Below are positions 36,001-43,191 of a stretch of 64,000 bases of DNA, piece by piece. The position numbers and the translations under genes were made by a program. Under the pieces are notes generated by a model. It had not been told where the DNA came from, ran no database searches, and was given only the letters and a program-made list of their open reading frames with translations. The stretch covers positions 6,820,001-6,884,000 of the forward strand of contig NZ_JACHMF010000001.1 in NCBI RefSeq assembly GCF_014204895.1, given 5' to 3'. This DNA comes from Paractinoplanes abujensis (lineage in GTDB: Bacteria > Actinomycetota > Actinomycetes > Mycobacteriales > Micromonosporaceae). Position 1 is the stretch's first letter. Every line of letters begins with the position of its first letter.

Positions 36001-36528
36001 GAACTGCTGCCAGGCCGGGCGGGAATCGTCGCGGGAGTCGTCCGACCAGGCCGTGCTCGAAAGCGCGGGCTGAGCCATCGGCGTCTCGGCAGCCGGCGGG
36101 TAGGAGTCGTTGCCACCCGTCTGCCACGCCTCGGTCGTCGAACGCCAGACGTGGGTGCCGGTGGTGGAGCGCCACTCGGTGGTCTGCCGCCAGCGGGCGC
36201 CGGTCGCGCGCCACTCGGCGGTCTCGGTGCGCCAGCCCACGCCGTCGGCCGGGAACGTGGGACGGCCCGTCTCGGCCGCGTCGGACCAGCGGTTAGCCGG
36301 CTCCACAGCCTGATGCGGGTCGGGCTCCGACTGCTGCGCCCACGCGTCGGCCCGGCGCTGCCAATCGAGAGCCTCGGCGCTGGGCTGCATGCTGCCGGTG
36401 TCCGTCAGCGCCGACCATTTCTGCTCAGAATCGCCGAAATCGGACGAATCCGAGCTGCGGGAGGAACGCGACTCGGCCGCTCGTCGCTCACGCGACATGC
36501 GGGCGCCGTAGTCCCACTCCCGTTGGTC
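33076..36528 (-). CDS. Giant disordered protein with C-terminal membrane domain
   Basis: About 1150 residues. Over 1000 N-terminal residues are low-complexity, rich in Pro, Ser, Arg, Tyr and Trp. Repeat families include 'TDTGSMQ'/'TDTGSIQ', Trp-spaced units ('WRTETAEWRATGARW', 'WRSTTEAWQTGG'), Arg-Gly-Tyr-x-Glu-Pro-Pro repeats ('RGYQEPPARGYQEPP') and Ser-Ala-Pro-Pro runs. The last 100 residues form three or four membrane helices ('VIWYGVPVVLFIAYMLVV'). A cytosolic disordered brush on a membrane anchor is the simplest reading. The start is uncertain: GTG 36528 (VDQREWDYGARM) has a distant GGAAGG, and ATG 36498 is possible. It is convergent with rplI and divergent from dnaB. Function unknown. 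Confidence 0.75.
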   Translation of the reverse strand, partial: DQREWDYGARMSRERRAAESRSSRSSDSSDFGDSEQKWSALTDTGSMQPSAEALDWQRRADAWAQQSEPDPHQAVEPANRWSDAAETGRPTFPADGVGWRTETAEWRATGARWRQTTEWRSTTGTHVWRSTTEAWQTGGNDSYPPAAETPMAQPALSSTAWSDDSRDDSRPAWQQFTDSPDDSAPRSRSRASETTTPSWQQPSPRTPAESSPSWQQLAEPTPQPSWNSRPSWQRDAIEGSATWTDLTDQRSAADTGTSWLRSEDQRDDGRHLVREDDRAAWRRDAGDRSPQVGRRRAPEPGSAPSGGTGWSSGRSDADSWEDTGNWARHTDTGSIQLYGDTPAPSSSSTSWGTGTGFGSRNVNRRDEARPQPTSYGESPGYEMPPAPPYEPPPRQPRRDDTSTSRALPPAYDGTYDDARPRYAPEPDPAPGGRRQRPHRYADDEPGYPRSSYPTSAAAAYPPPVAEPRAPESRAPRRARAEPDETATFSAVPMPAPPPAQRSAPPAPRSAPPSAQRSAPPTAPRSAPASAPRSAPTGAPTGRAKYKGGNDDWREQTGSWEAEPDTSSWVRDPDTGQWSRSEDDPRILAWRREADRREAMGQGPRALPAPPSAAPDQTEPATGGWRNTPPLPPAPAPRSATPYSDGPYGSAPTSSAAPYADESARGYGVTPSSAVPRRGRDDDRYDPPPGGGYGAAPTGRGYDEPTGRVYQEPPARGYQEPPTGRGYEEPPGRRFDEPPPSRGYQEPPRRGYEEPPPGRGYRDEPGNAPRSGTAYGSASAPPYGGRPALPSAPRSAPSYGDDATTVYPAAPASGVPGGPINGWSSSAPRSGPGYSAAASVPVSSTPSYSPTAPASGIPQDDPYGESSRSGRRRAGGDAVDSSAYAAAPLSPEVWQPGPSRPGRPEEVAPWTLRDPADTGAAAPDPASWALEERRERARGSAVYREGGGGDWRRDLADQSNLAEGESRRYGTSDYVPFRAGGSAAVQGQSNLSTTSTSLISPVPRDVSAMPARGGASWNGPSGAYERRPVTGSYPTVRKSDLLDPDDEEGEQESGGPLAAVGYTVIWYGVPVVLFIAYMLVVGTGASGHALSTLAKAAPQFLVSLVLSVVVAIGLRFVSHSWKAISVGLAAAVVGGGLATVLTSAITGNSLS

Positions 36529-36693
36529 CACCTGAAAAGCGTGCCTTCCGCGCGTCGGAACCGCAACGCCTCCGCGCGACGGCTTGCTCACGCCGGGCAC
36601 CTTTTCGCACTTGTGCAGGTGTTTTTTCCCCTCCACAGGTGGGGACTGCGAAATGCCTGCTCGGCAAGGCTGAACCTTAGCCGTCCCCAGGAC

Positions 36694-36746
36694 TTATACA
36701 CAGGCTGTGCACAGGGCTACCCACAGGATCGGGCGGGATGTCCACA
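36694..36746 (+). promoter_or_regulatory. DnaA-box-like cluster upstream of dnaB
   Basis: Four CACAGG-type motifs occur in 53 bp: TTATACACA (36694-36702), the palindrome TGTGCACA (36706-36713), CTACCCACA (36717-36725) and TGTCCACA (36739-36746). A further CTCCACAGG lies near 36631. They resemble relaxed DnaA boxes, the last matching TTGTCCACA in seven of eight bases. The 400-bp non-coding gap between the disordered-protein gene and dnaB holds this cluster and presumably both divergent promoters. DnaA control of dnaB is a reasonable but untested reading. Confidence 0.5.
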
Positions 36747-36927
36747 GGTTGTCCCGAGGCTCGTCCACCGGTGCAGTTGGGCAGGTCGGGGCCCGGTTCG
36801 TACAGTGGGTCGGCCGCGAGCGCGGGGCTTGATCGGAGAATTTTGCCGATCATGGTGGTGGGTCAGCCGAAAGTGTCATACCCGGGCTGTTTGATCGGGG
36901 TGCGCGGACGGCGAACTGAGGGGGTCC

Positions 36928-38364
36928 GTGGTGTCGATCGACGAGCAGCGGCCACCGGGCAAACCGGCTGGTGGGTCCGGGGGCGGGCCGGGCGGCAACG
37001 GGCCGGGCGGCGGTGGCTCCTCCAGCGGCGGTGCCTTCGACAAGTCGCCACCGCAGGATGTGGCGGCTGAGCAGGGCGTCCTCGGCGGCATGCTGCTCTC
37101 CAAAGACGCCATTGCCGACGTCGTCGAGATCCTCAAGACCAACGACTTCTACCGTCCGGTCCACGCCACGATCTTCGACACCATTCTCGACCTGTACGGG
37201 CGGGGCGAGCCGGCCGACGCCCTGACCGTGGCCGCCTCCCTGGCCGACTCAGGTGATCTGCAACGCATCGGCGGCGTGCCCTATCTGCACACCCTGATCG
37301 AGAGCGTGCCCACCGCGGCCAACGCCGCCTACTACGCGCGCATCGTCGGCGAGCGCGCCATCCTGCGCCGCGTCGTCGAAGCCGGCACCAAGATCGTCCA
37401 GCTGGGTTACGGCGCGAACGGCAACGGCGGCCGTGACGTGGACGACATCGTCGACCTGGCCCAGCAGGCGATCTACGACGTCACCGAGAAGCGGGTGAGC
37501 GAGGACTACGCCGCCCTGGGCGACATGCTGCAGCCCACGCTCGACGAGATCGAGGCAGTGGGCGCGGCCGGCGGCGTGATGAGCGGCGTGCCGACCGGCT
37601 TCTCCGACCTCGACCGGCTGCTCAACGGCCTGCACCCCGGCCAGCTGATCATCGTGGCTGGGCGTCCCGGTCTCGGCAAGTCGACCGCCAGCATGGACTT
37701 CGCCCGCAACGCGGCCATTCGCCACAACTGCGCCAGCGCGATCTTCTCCCTGGAAATGAGCAAGATCGAGATGGTCATGCGACTGCTCTCGGCTGAGGCC
37801 CGGGTCCCTCTGCACGTGCTGCGCTCCGGCCAGCTCACCGACGACGACTGGAGCAAACTGGCCCGCCGCATGGGCGAAATCAGCGAAGCCCCGATCTTCG
37901 TCGACGACACCCCGAACATGAACCTGATGGAGATCCGGGCCAAGGCGCGCCGGCTCAAACAGCGCAACAACCTCAAGCTGCTGGTCATCGACTACCTCCA
38001 GCTGATGTCGTCGCCGAAACGCACCGAGAGCCGGCAGCAGGAGGTCTCCGAACTGTCCCGTGGCCTCAAGCTGCTGGCCAAGGAGATCGAGTGTCCCGTG
38101 ATCGGCGTGTCCCAGCTGAACCGTGGCCCCGAACAGCGCACCGACAAGCGGCCGCAGCTGTCCGACCTGCGTGAATCCGGCTCCATCGAGCAGGACGCCG
38201 ACGTGGTCATCCTGCTGCACCGCGACGACTACTACGACAAGGAGTCCCCGCGGGCGGGCGAGGCCGACTTCATCGTGGCCAAGCACCGAAACGGCCCCAC
38301 CGACACGGTGACTGTGGCCGCCCAGCTCCACTTGTCCCGCTTCGTCGACATGGCCATCGTCTAG
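36928..38364 (+). CDS. dnaB: Replicative DNA helicase DnaB
   Basis: A 478-residue hexameric 5'-3' helicase of the replisome. A Gly-rich N-terminus precedes the DnaB N-domain ('AAEQGVLGGMLLSKDAIADV', 'FYRPVHATIFDTILDLYGRG') and a RecA-like motor with Walker A 'GRPGLGKST' (about residue 247), 'IFSLEMSKIEMVMR', Walker B 'LLVIDYLQLM' and 'SQLNRGPEQRTDKRPQLSDL'. No intein is present, unlike mycobacterial dnaB. Start is GTG 36928 or the adjacent GTG 36931. Its stop is 4 bp from the stop of the convergent immunity gene, marking the edge of the toxin island. Confidence 0.96.
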   Translation: MVSIDEQRPPGKPAGGSGGGPGGNGPGGGGSSSGGAFDKSPPQDVAAEQGVLGGMLLSKDAIADVVEILKTNDFYRPVHATIFDTILDLYGRGEPADALTVAASLADSGDLQRIGGVPYLHTLIESVPTAANAAYYARIVGERAILRRVVEAGTKIVQLGYGANGNGGRDVDDIVDLAQQAIYDVTEKRVSEDYAALGDMLQPTLDEIEAVGAAGGVMSGVPTGFSDLDRLLNGLHPGQLIIVAGRPGLGKSTASMDFARNAAIRHNCASAIFSLEMSKIEMVMRLLSAEARVPLHVLRSGQLTDDDWSKLARRMGEISEAPIFVDDTPNMNLMEIRAKARRLKQRNNLKLLVIDYLQLMSSPKRTESRQQEVSELSRGLKLLAKEIECPVIGVSQLNRGPEQRTDKRPQLSDLRESGSIEQDADVVILLHRDDYYDKESPRAGEADFIVAKHRNGPTDTVTVAAQLHLSRFVDMAIV

Positions 38365-38368
38365 CGGA

Positions 38369-38698
38369 TCACCTTTGCGGCGGGCCGAAACGCCAGCCCA
38401 TGCGCTCGCCCTCCGCAAAGAGGACGAGCAAGGTCTCCTCCGACGGCAATTCGCTCCTCAGGTTTTCGGCGGCGATTCGTTCGGCTGTCGTGCGGTCGAT
38501 AGCCTCAGTTCGGCGCGCATCATCGTCGTCGTACAGGATGTCTGCGGCGATGGCCGGAGCGTAGATCCACCGTCGGTCGGGGACGCTCCACAGCACGGCC
38601 CGGAACGGAGAGCCGGGGGTCTCCTGAGAGGCGATGATGTTCGTCGGCGTGCCGTCATCGGTCAGCAGCACGTCGTAGCCAAATTTGAGATCAGTCAC
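38369..38698 (-). CDS. Candidate immunity protein of the adjacent toxin
   Basis: A 109-residue acidic protein ('FGYDVLLTDDGTPTNIIASQ', 'AADILYDDDDARRTEAIDR') with no recognised family. Its GTG start at 38698 overlaps the toxin stop by 8 bp, the usual place for a cognate immunity gene in a polymorphic toxin operon. Small size, acidity and coupling all fit an inhibitor of the toxin C-terminal domain. The role is inferred from context only. Confidence 0.6.
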   Translation of the reverse strand: MTDLKFGYDVLLTDDGTPTNIIASQETPGSPFRAVLWSVPDRRWIYAPAIAADILYDDDDARRTEAIDRTTAERIAAENLRSELPSEETLLVLFAEGERMGWRFGPPQR

Positions 38699-41600
38699 CG
38701 AACAACCCCAATTCTGCGGCGCCGGGAACGTCCTCGGGGGTGAGGCCGTGCCGACGCAGGACGTCTTCGAACGATGTGCCGTTGGACACTAGGTACCGGC
38801 GATATGCCTCCAGCACCAGACGCTTCCTTCCGAGCCAGCCTGCCAGCGAGGTGTCCACTTGCCGAGGGCCGTTGCCGAACTCGTTGAGGAGGTCAAGGCC
38901 GCGGGGCAGTTCGCTATAGATCCCCTCCTCCTTGTTGATCTTCAGGATCTGGAGAAAGGCTTCGACGCGCACCTCCGGTGCCAGCTCGGCACGGCGAACA
39001 TCCTCGTAATGAACGTGGGTGTCGTGACCAACGTCCAAAGACGACTGCGTGGGAAACTGCACTTCTAAGACAAATCCGTCGGGTGCGGTCAGCGTGACGT
39101 TGAGACCGTTGTGTCGCCCTCGATCTGACCAGTAGTTCTCCATGTCGGTTACGTCGTAGCCCTTGCTTTGAAGCCCTCGCAGCACCGACGAGACCGATTC
39201 GCCGTATCGGTTGCTCGACACCTGTACCGAGAAACGCACACGGTCGTTGATCAGATTCAGCGCGTCGTGAATCGTCCGGCCCTCGGACCTGATCCGTCCC
39301 AGGACTTTTCGGGCAAGTGAGGCGCGTTGCTTCACCCGATGATGTTCGTCAACTAGTCGCGGCCGGTCATCCGTGCTGAACCCTTGACCTTGGAGGATCG
39401 CTCGGCGGAGGTCGGCGGACGCCTCGACCGCCTTGGCCTCGGCCTCGGCCAACGAAATGTCCAGCACCTGCCGTTGATCGACTGTCAGCGCCTGGATGGC
39501 CTGGCGGTCGGCGTCGTCGGTGGTTCCGGTGGGTGGGGTGGTGGACCAGTTGCCGGGGGCGTGGTTGGGGAGGGGGGTGGGGACGGCGTTGGCGTCTACT
39601 ACCAGGGCTTCCAGGGAAACCACGTTGATCGGGGTGGGGACGCCGTGGTGGCGGTACAGCGGGACCTGCTCGGAGATGCGGCCGATCTGGGGGTCCACGT
39701 AAAGGACTGTGCCGTTCTGGTTGAGGGCTGCCCAGGAGTGGGAGCCGCCGCCTTCGAGGTCTGTTATGAGGAACGCGAAGGCGCCGTGGCCGGTGTTCAG
39801 CAGATGGTTGGTCAGGTTCTGGACGGCCAGGTCGATGGCGGGTTTGGCCAGGGCGGGGTCGGCGTCGGCCACGTACGGGCAGAGGCCTTGGAAGTCGCCG
39901 CCGGTGGCCTGGCGGATTCGGTTGATGCCGTTGGTTTCGCCGCCCAGGGGGCGGTCGGGGTTGCCGTTGGCGTAGACGTCGAAGGTGCGGGGGGCGGCCA
40001 CGCGGGGGCGGCCGTGGATGTAGGTGTCGAAGAGTGACAGGACGCCGTCCACGCAGTTCAGGCCGCGGGTGGGGTCGGCTGCGGGTCCGCCGTCGTTGGC
40101 CAGGCGGAACCAGGTGCCGGAGCGGGGGTCGGGCAGGCGGGATGTGCGGCCGTCGGCGTCGCGGGGGACGGCGTTCTCCAGGTCGACCTGGTGGACGGCC
40201 AGTGGGGGACGCAGACCGCCGGTGACGTTGTAGTGGCGGGTGCGGTCGATGGGTGGGCGGCCGGCGAAACCGTCCAATGCCGAGCCGTCGCCGGTGCGCA
40301 CGCCGCCGGGGGCCAGGTTGCCGACGTCGCGGTTGATGCGAGCCCAGTCGGGTGGGTCGACCTCGACCCGGTCGGGGGCCAGTTCACCGGAGCGGACCCG
40401 GCTGATCTGGTCGTCGAGCTCGGCGACGATTTCGCTCAACTCGAACGCTTGGCGGCGGTGTTCGCGGGCCCGCAGCGAGACGCCGGAACGGTCGGCCTCG
40501 TCGGCCCGGCGGCCCAAGTCGAGGATCTTGATCCGGTTGTCCTCGGCGATGGAGTCCAGGTAGGTGGCGTACTCCTCGCGGCGGTTGCGTTCGTGGGTTT
40601 GCCGGGCGTGCTCCACGTAGCCGAAGTAGGCCTGCTCGTCGCGGATCTCGGGCTGCGGGGCCGGGGAGGACGCGGCGGTGGTGGGGAGGGTGCGCGGGAG
40701 GGACGCGTCGATGGGGCGGGGAGTACGGGGACGGGGGATGGCTGCGCGGGGGCCGAGGGCGTCGGCGATGCGGTCCAGGTCGGAGAACGGGGCGCGCGGG
40801 GAACCGGGGGCACGGTTGAAGTGCGGACCGGTGGGAGTGATGAAGGGGCCCGGTGCCGGAGATGCCGCGGCGGGGGTGGCGGCCGGCGGCGCGACCGTCG
40901 GCGGCGCGGTCGACGGGTCGGCGAAGCCCAAGGTCGTGGTGGAAGCCAGGACGTTGGAGTTGTCGGGCAGCGAGGGGGACGGCAGCGACGGGGACGCCGG
41001 GGAGGGGGACGGTGTCGAGGGAGATGGAGATGGAAGTGGAGAAGGTGCGGGAGAGGGAGGGGCAGAGGGCTCTGCGGGGGACGGCGTAAAAGGAGGAGGG
41101 GGAGAGGGCTGGGCGGGGGACGGCGTCGAGGGGGAGGTTTCGGATGGCGGAAGCGAAGACGAGAGCGCGTCGGGGGATTGCGGCGCTGTATGGAGGGGCA
41201 GCGTGGGCTGGGCGTCGGGCTGCGGGGGCGAGGCGGTGACCGATGACGCCGGGGGAGTGGGTGTGGGCCCGGCAGAGCCGTCCAGCGTCACTCCGCTCGT
41301 CAGCTCAGCGCTTGAAGGCGTACGGGAACCGGGGTTGAAGTCGGCGGCGAACGACGCGGGCCGGGCGTCCAGCTGGGCCACGTCGAGGTGACCGATATCG
41401 ATCGGGCTGTGCATGCCGTGGACGGCCGAGCCGGCGACGCCCGAAGTGGCGGATTTTGCCAATCCCTCGGCGTCGGGCAGCTGGCCGAACGTGGCGGCCG
41501 CACTGAACTCGGCCAGGACCTCGCCGCCGGCTCCGCGGACGATGCCGCCGTGGCCGTGTGAGCCGACGTGTGCGGCGGACGCGCCCGCGCCACCGGCGAA

Positions 41601-42353
41601 ACCGGCCAGCGCGGAACGTCCGAGATCGTCCAGGTCGAAGCCGTCCGAGCGGCCCGTCGACTGCTGGTACAGCTGGATGCCGCCGTTGGTGGCGACCTCC
41701 TCGCGTGCCTCGTCGAAACCTTCGCGGAGCGCGCCGTGGCCGAGTTTGCGCAGGCCTTCGCGGGTGGAGAGCTGCTTGATCGTACGGCCGGCGGTCTGCT
41801 TGAGCGCTTTCTTGCCGAGCTGCTCGACCAGCCGTTTGAAGATCTGCTGGATGGCGAGCCGGGTGGCGACGATCAACCCGCCCGCGGCCGGCGAGGCGGC
41901 GCCCAACGTGAGCGTGACAGTGATCGCCATGCCGACGAGCTCGACCAGGAAAATGCCGATCTCGATCCAGGCTTCGAGCTTGGCCGCTTCGATGTCGGCG
42001 CCGCAGCCCTCGACCAGCCGGCCCAGCTCGCCTGAGACGCGCAGCAGATCATGCAGCGGGGCGTTCTCGTCGCCGGCCACCATCTGCCACGCGTCCTCGA
42101 AGCCCTCGGCCGTGACACCCTCGCCGCCGTAGCCGGCCAGGAACCGGTTCGCGGCGGCCATCGCGGCCTCGTTGGGCGCGGCCAGCGTCGAGGCCAGCGA
42201 GAACCAGCGGTCGGCGACGTCCCAGGTGGCGACCTCGTTGCCGGCCGGCCAGTCGAAACCGACAACCCATTCCAGAGCCTCGTACGCCCAAGCCGGCACG
42301 TCGAACGGGCTGAACTCGAGCGGATGAGGGACCGGGCTGGGGAGCACACTCAT
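38691..42353 (-). CDS. Polymorphic toxin: WXG100-like N-terminus, Tox-PL domain and RelA/SpoT-like C-terminus
   Basis: A 1220-residue toxin. The N-terminus (about 1-130, 'FDVPAWAYEALEWVVGFDWP') matches the WXG100-like domain of CpnT-type toxins exported by type VII secretion. A hydrophobic helical stretch (130-260) follows, then a Pro/Ser-rich linker (355-500) and a helical region. Next is a papain-like/glutamine-deamidase (Tox-PL) domain with a likely triad C767 ('GLNCVDGVLS'), H872 ('GGSHSWAALN') and D887 ('VLYVDPQIG'). Residues about 1005-1125 ('NLINDRVRFSVQV', 'GLNVTLTAPDGFVLEVQFPT') resemble a RelA/SpoT-type nucleotidyltransferase, with Glu and Gln in 'EVQ' as in (p)ppGpp synthetases; this assignment is tentative. 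The ATG at 42353 overlaps the upstream stop (ATGA). Confidence 0.82.
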   Translation of the reverse strand: MSVLPSPVPHPLEFSPFDVPAWAYEALEWVVGFDWPAGNEVATWDVADRWFSLASTLAAPNEAAMAAANRFLAGYGGEGVTAEGFEDAWQMVAGDENAPLHDLLRVSGELGRLVEGCGADIEAAKLEAWIEIGIFLVELVGMAITVTLTLGAASPAAGGLIVATRLAIQQIFKRLVEQLGKKALKQTAGRTIKQLSTREGLRKLGHGALREGFDEAREEVATNGGIQLYQQSTGRSDGFDLDDLGRSALAGFAGGAGASAAHVGSHGHGGIVRGAGGEVLAEFSAAATFGQLPDAEGLAKSATSGVAGSAVHGMHSPIDIGHLDVAQLDARPASFAADFNPGSRTPSSAELTSGVTLDGSAGPTPTPPASSVTASPPQPDAQPTLPLHTAPQSPDALSSSLPPSETSPSTPSPAQPSPPPPFTPSPAEPSAPPSPAPSPLPSPSPSTPSPSPASPSLPSPSLPDNSNVLASTTTLGFADPSTAPPTVAPPAATPAAASPAPGPFITPTGPHFNRAPGSPRAPFSDLDRIADALGPRAAIPRPRTPRPIDASLPRTLPTTAASSPAPQPEIRDEQAYFGYVEHARQTHERNRREEYATYLDSIAEDNRIKILDLGRRADEADRSGVSLRAREHRRQAFELSEIVAELDDQISRVRSGELAPDRVEVDPPDWARINRDVGNLAPGGVRTGDGSALDGFAGRPPIDRTRHYNVTGGLRPPLAVHQVDLENAVPRDADGRTSRLPDPRSGTWFRLANDGGPAADPTRGLNCVDGVLSLFDTYIHGRPRVAAPRTFDVYANGNPDRPLGGETNGINRIRQATGGDFQGLCPYVADADPALAKPAIDLAVQNLTNHLLNTGHGAFAFLITDLEGGGSHSWAALNQNGTVLYVDPQIGRISEQVPLYRHHGVPTPINVVSLEALVVDANAVPTPLPNHAPGNWSTTPPTGTTDDADRQAIQALTVDQRQVLDISLAEAEAKAVEASADLRRAILQGQGFSTDDRPRLVDEHHRVKQRASLARKVLGRIRSEGRTIHDALNLINDRVRFSVQVSSNRYGESVSSVLRGLQSKGYDVTDMENYWSDRGRHNGLNVTLTAPDGFVLEVQFPTQSSLDVGHDTHVHYEDVRRAELAPEVRVEAFLQILKINKEEGIYSELPRGLDLLNEFGNGPRQVDTSLAGWLGRKRLVLEAYRRYLVSNGTSFEDVLRRHGLTPEDVPGAAELGLFGD

Positions 42354-42667
42354 GATCGGAACCGCCTCGCCGTGTCCGCGTCGGCGCCGACGTTGTCGTG
42401 CACGGACTGCGCCGCGGCGTCGCCCAGTCCGGACACGTACGCCGCGAGCCGCTGCCACGCCTCCAGGACCTGCTCCTCGAACGGGCGGTAATGCATCTCG
42501 AAGGACTGCCCGTACTTGTCGCGTCCCCACGGCGTGGTCGCGCTGGCCGCGGCTATCTCGGCCCCGGCCCGGTTGCGGCGCGCGCCCAGGTCCTCACCGG
42601 CCGCGCTCAGGGCGCGCGAACCCGCGAGAGCCTCGTCGGCGTCGAGCCGCAGCCGGTTACTTGTCAT
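42350..42667 (-). CDS. WXG100-like small secreted-effector partner
   Basis: A 105-residue, mostly helical protein of the size and helix-turn-helix form of WXG100/ESX substrates ('LDADEALAGSRALSAAGEDL', 'GRDKYGQSFEMHYRPFEE', 'VLEAWQRLAAYVSGLGDAAA'). A clear WxG turn is absent; 'TPWGRDKYG' occupies the turn region. It overlaps the YbaB-like gene by 11 bp and the toxin by 4 bp. It probably pairs with the toxin N-terminus for type VII export; no secretion machinery is in the window. Confidence 0.7.
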   Translation of the reverse strand: MTSNRLRLDADEALAGSRALSAAGEDLGARRNRAGAEIAAASATTPWGRDKYGQSFEMHYRPFEEQVLEAWQRLAAYVSGLGDAAAQSVHDNVGADADTARRFRS

Positions 42668-43085
42668 TGCGGCCGGCCAGATCCTGAACGATCTCGTCGG
42701 ACCGTCCCAGCAATGTGCCGAAGTTGTTGTCGCGCAGGTAGCGAAGAGCGCCCGAATCAGCCGGGAGATAGTCGCCCATCAAAGTCTGAACGCGTTCTGC
42801 AGCCTGCTGGGCAGCACTGTGGACGGTCGCCACGATCGTCCGGGAAACGTATTCGTTGTCCATGTTCCGAGTGGCTCGTCGGATCAGCCGCAAATCGATC
42901 AGCTGGCCCCGCGGACCGACCGTCACGCGGACGAGTCCGTCCGCCGAAACAACGGTGACCCGGATCGCGTCCAGGCGCCTTTGCAGGTCGTCCAGATCGG
43001 ACCGCATGCGGGTATACCGTTCGTGCACCTCCGCGAGCCGATCGCGCAGTTCCCGATTCGCGTCGCGATTCGCCGTTACAGCCAC
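42657..43085 (-). CDS. YbaB/EbfC-like protein
   Basis: A 142-residue protein with an N-terminal coiled coil ('RLAEVHERYTRMRSDLDDL'), the YbaB-type beta-sheet core ('LVRVTVGPRGQLIDLRL') and a following helix ('SRTIVATVHSAAQQAAERV'). YbaB proteins bind DNA, but relatives encoded beside WXG100 genes in actinobacteria are thought to act as secretion partners or chaperones, as EspL does. First gene of the toxin operon, divergent from the SUKH-3 gene across 106 bp. Confidence 0.75.
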   Translation of the reverse strand: MAVTANRDANRELRDRLAEVHERYTRMRSDLDDLQRRLDAIRVTVVSADGLVRVTVGPRGQLIDLRLIRRATRNMDNEYVSRTIVATVHSAAQQAAERVQTLMGDYLPADSGALRYLRDNNFGTLLGRSDEIVQDLAGRNDK

Positions 43086-43191
43086 CGGGCCACACCCCTC
43101 GTCCGTACCGAGACTTTGCGTGTTCGGTTAACTTCAATCTGCGAACGTCGCGACAGGCGATCGGGTTCAGTTCTCCGGAGGGAGCGGGCAA

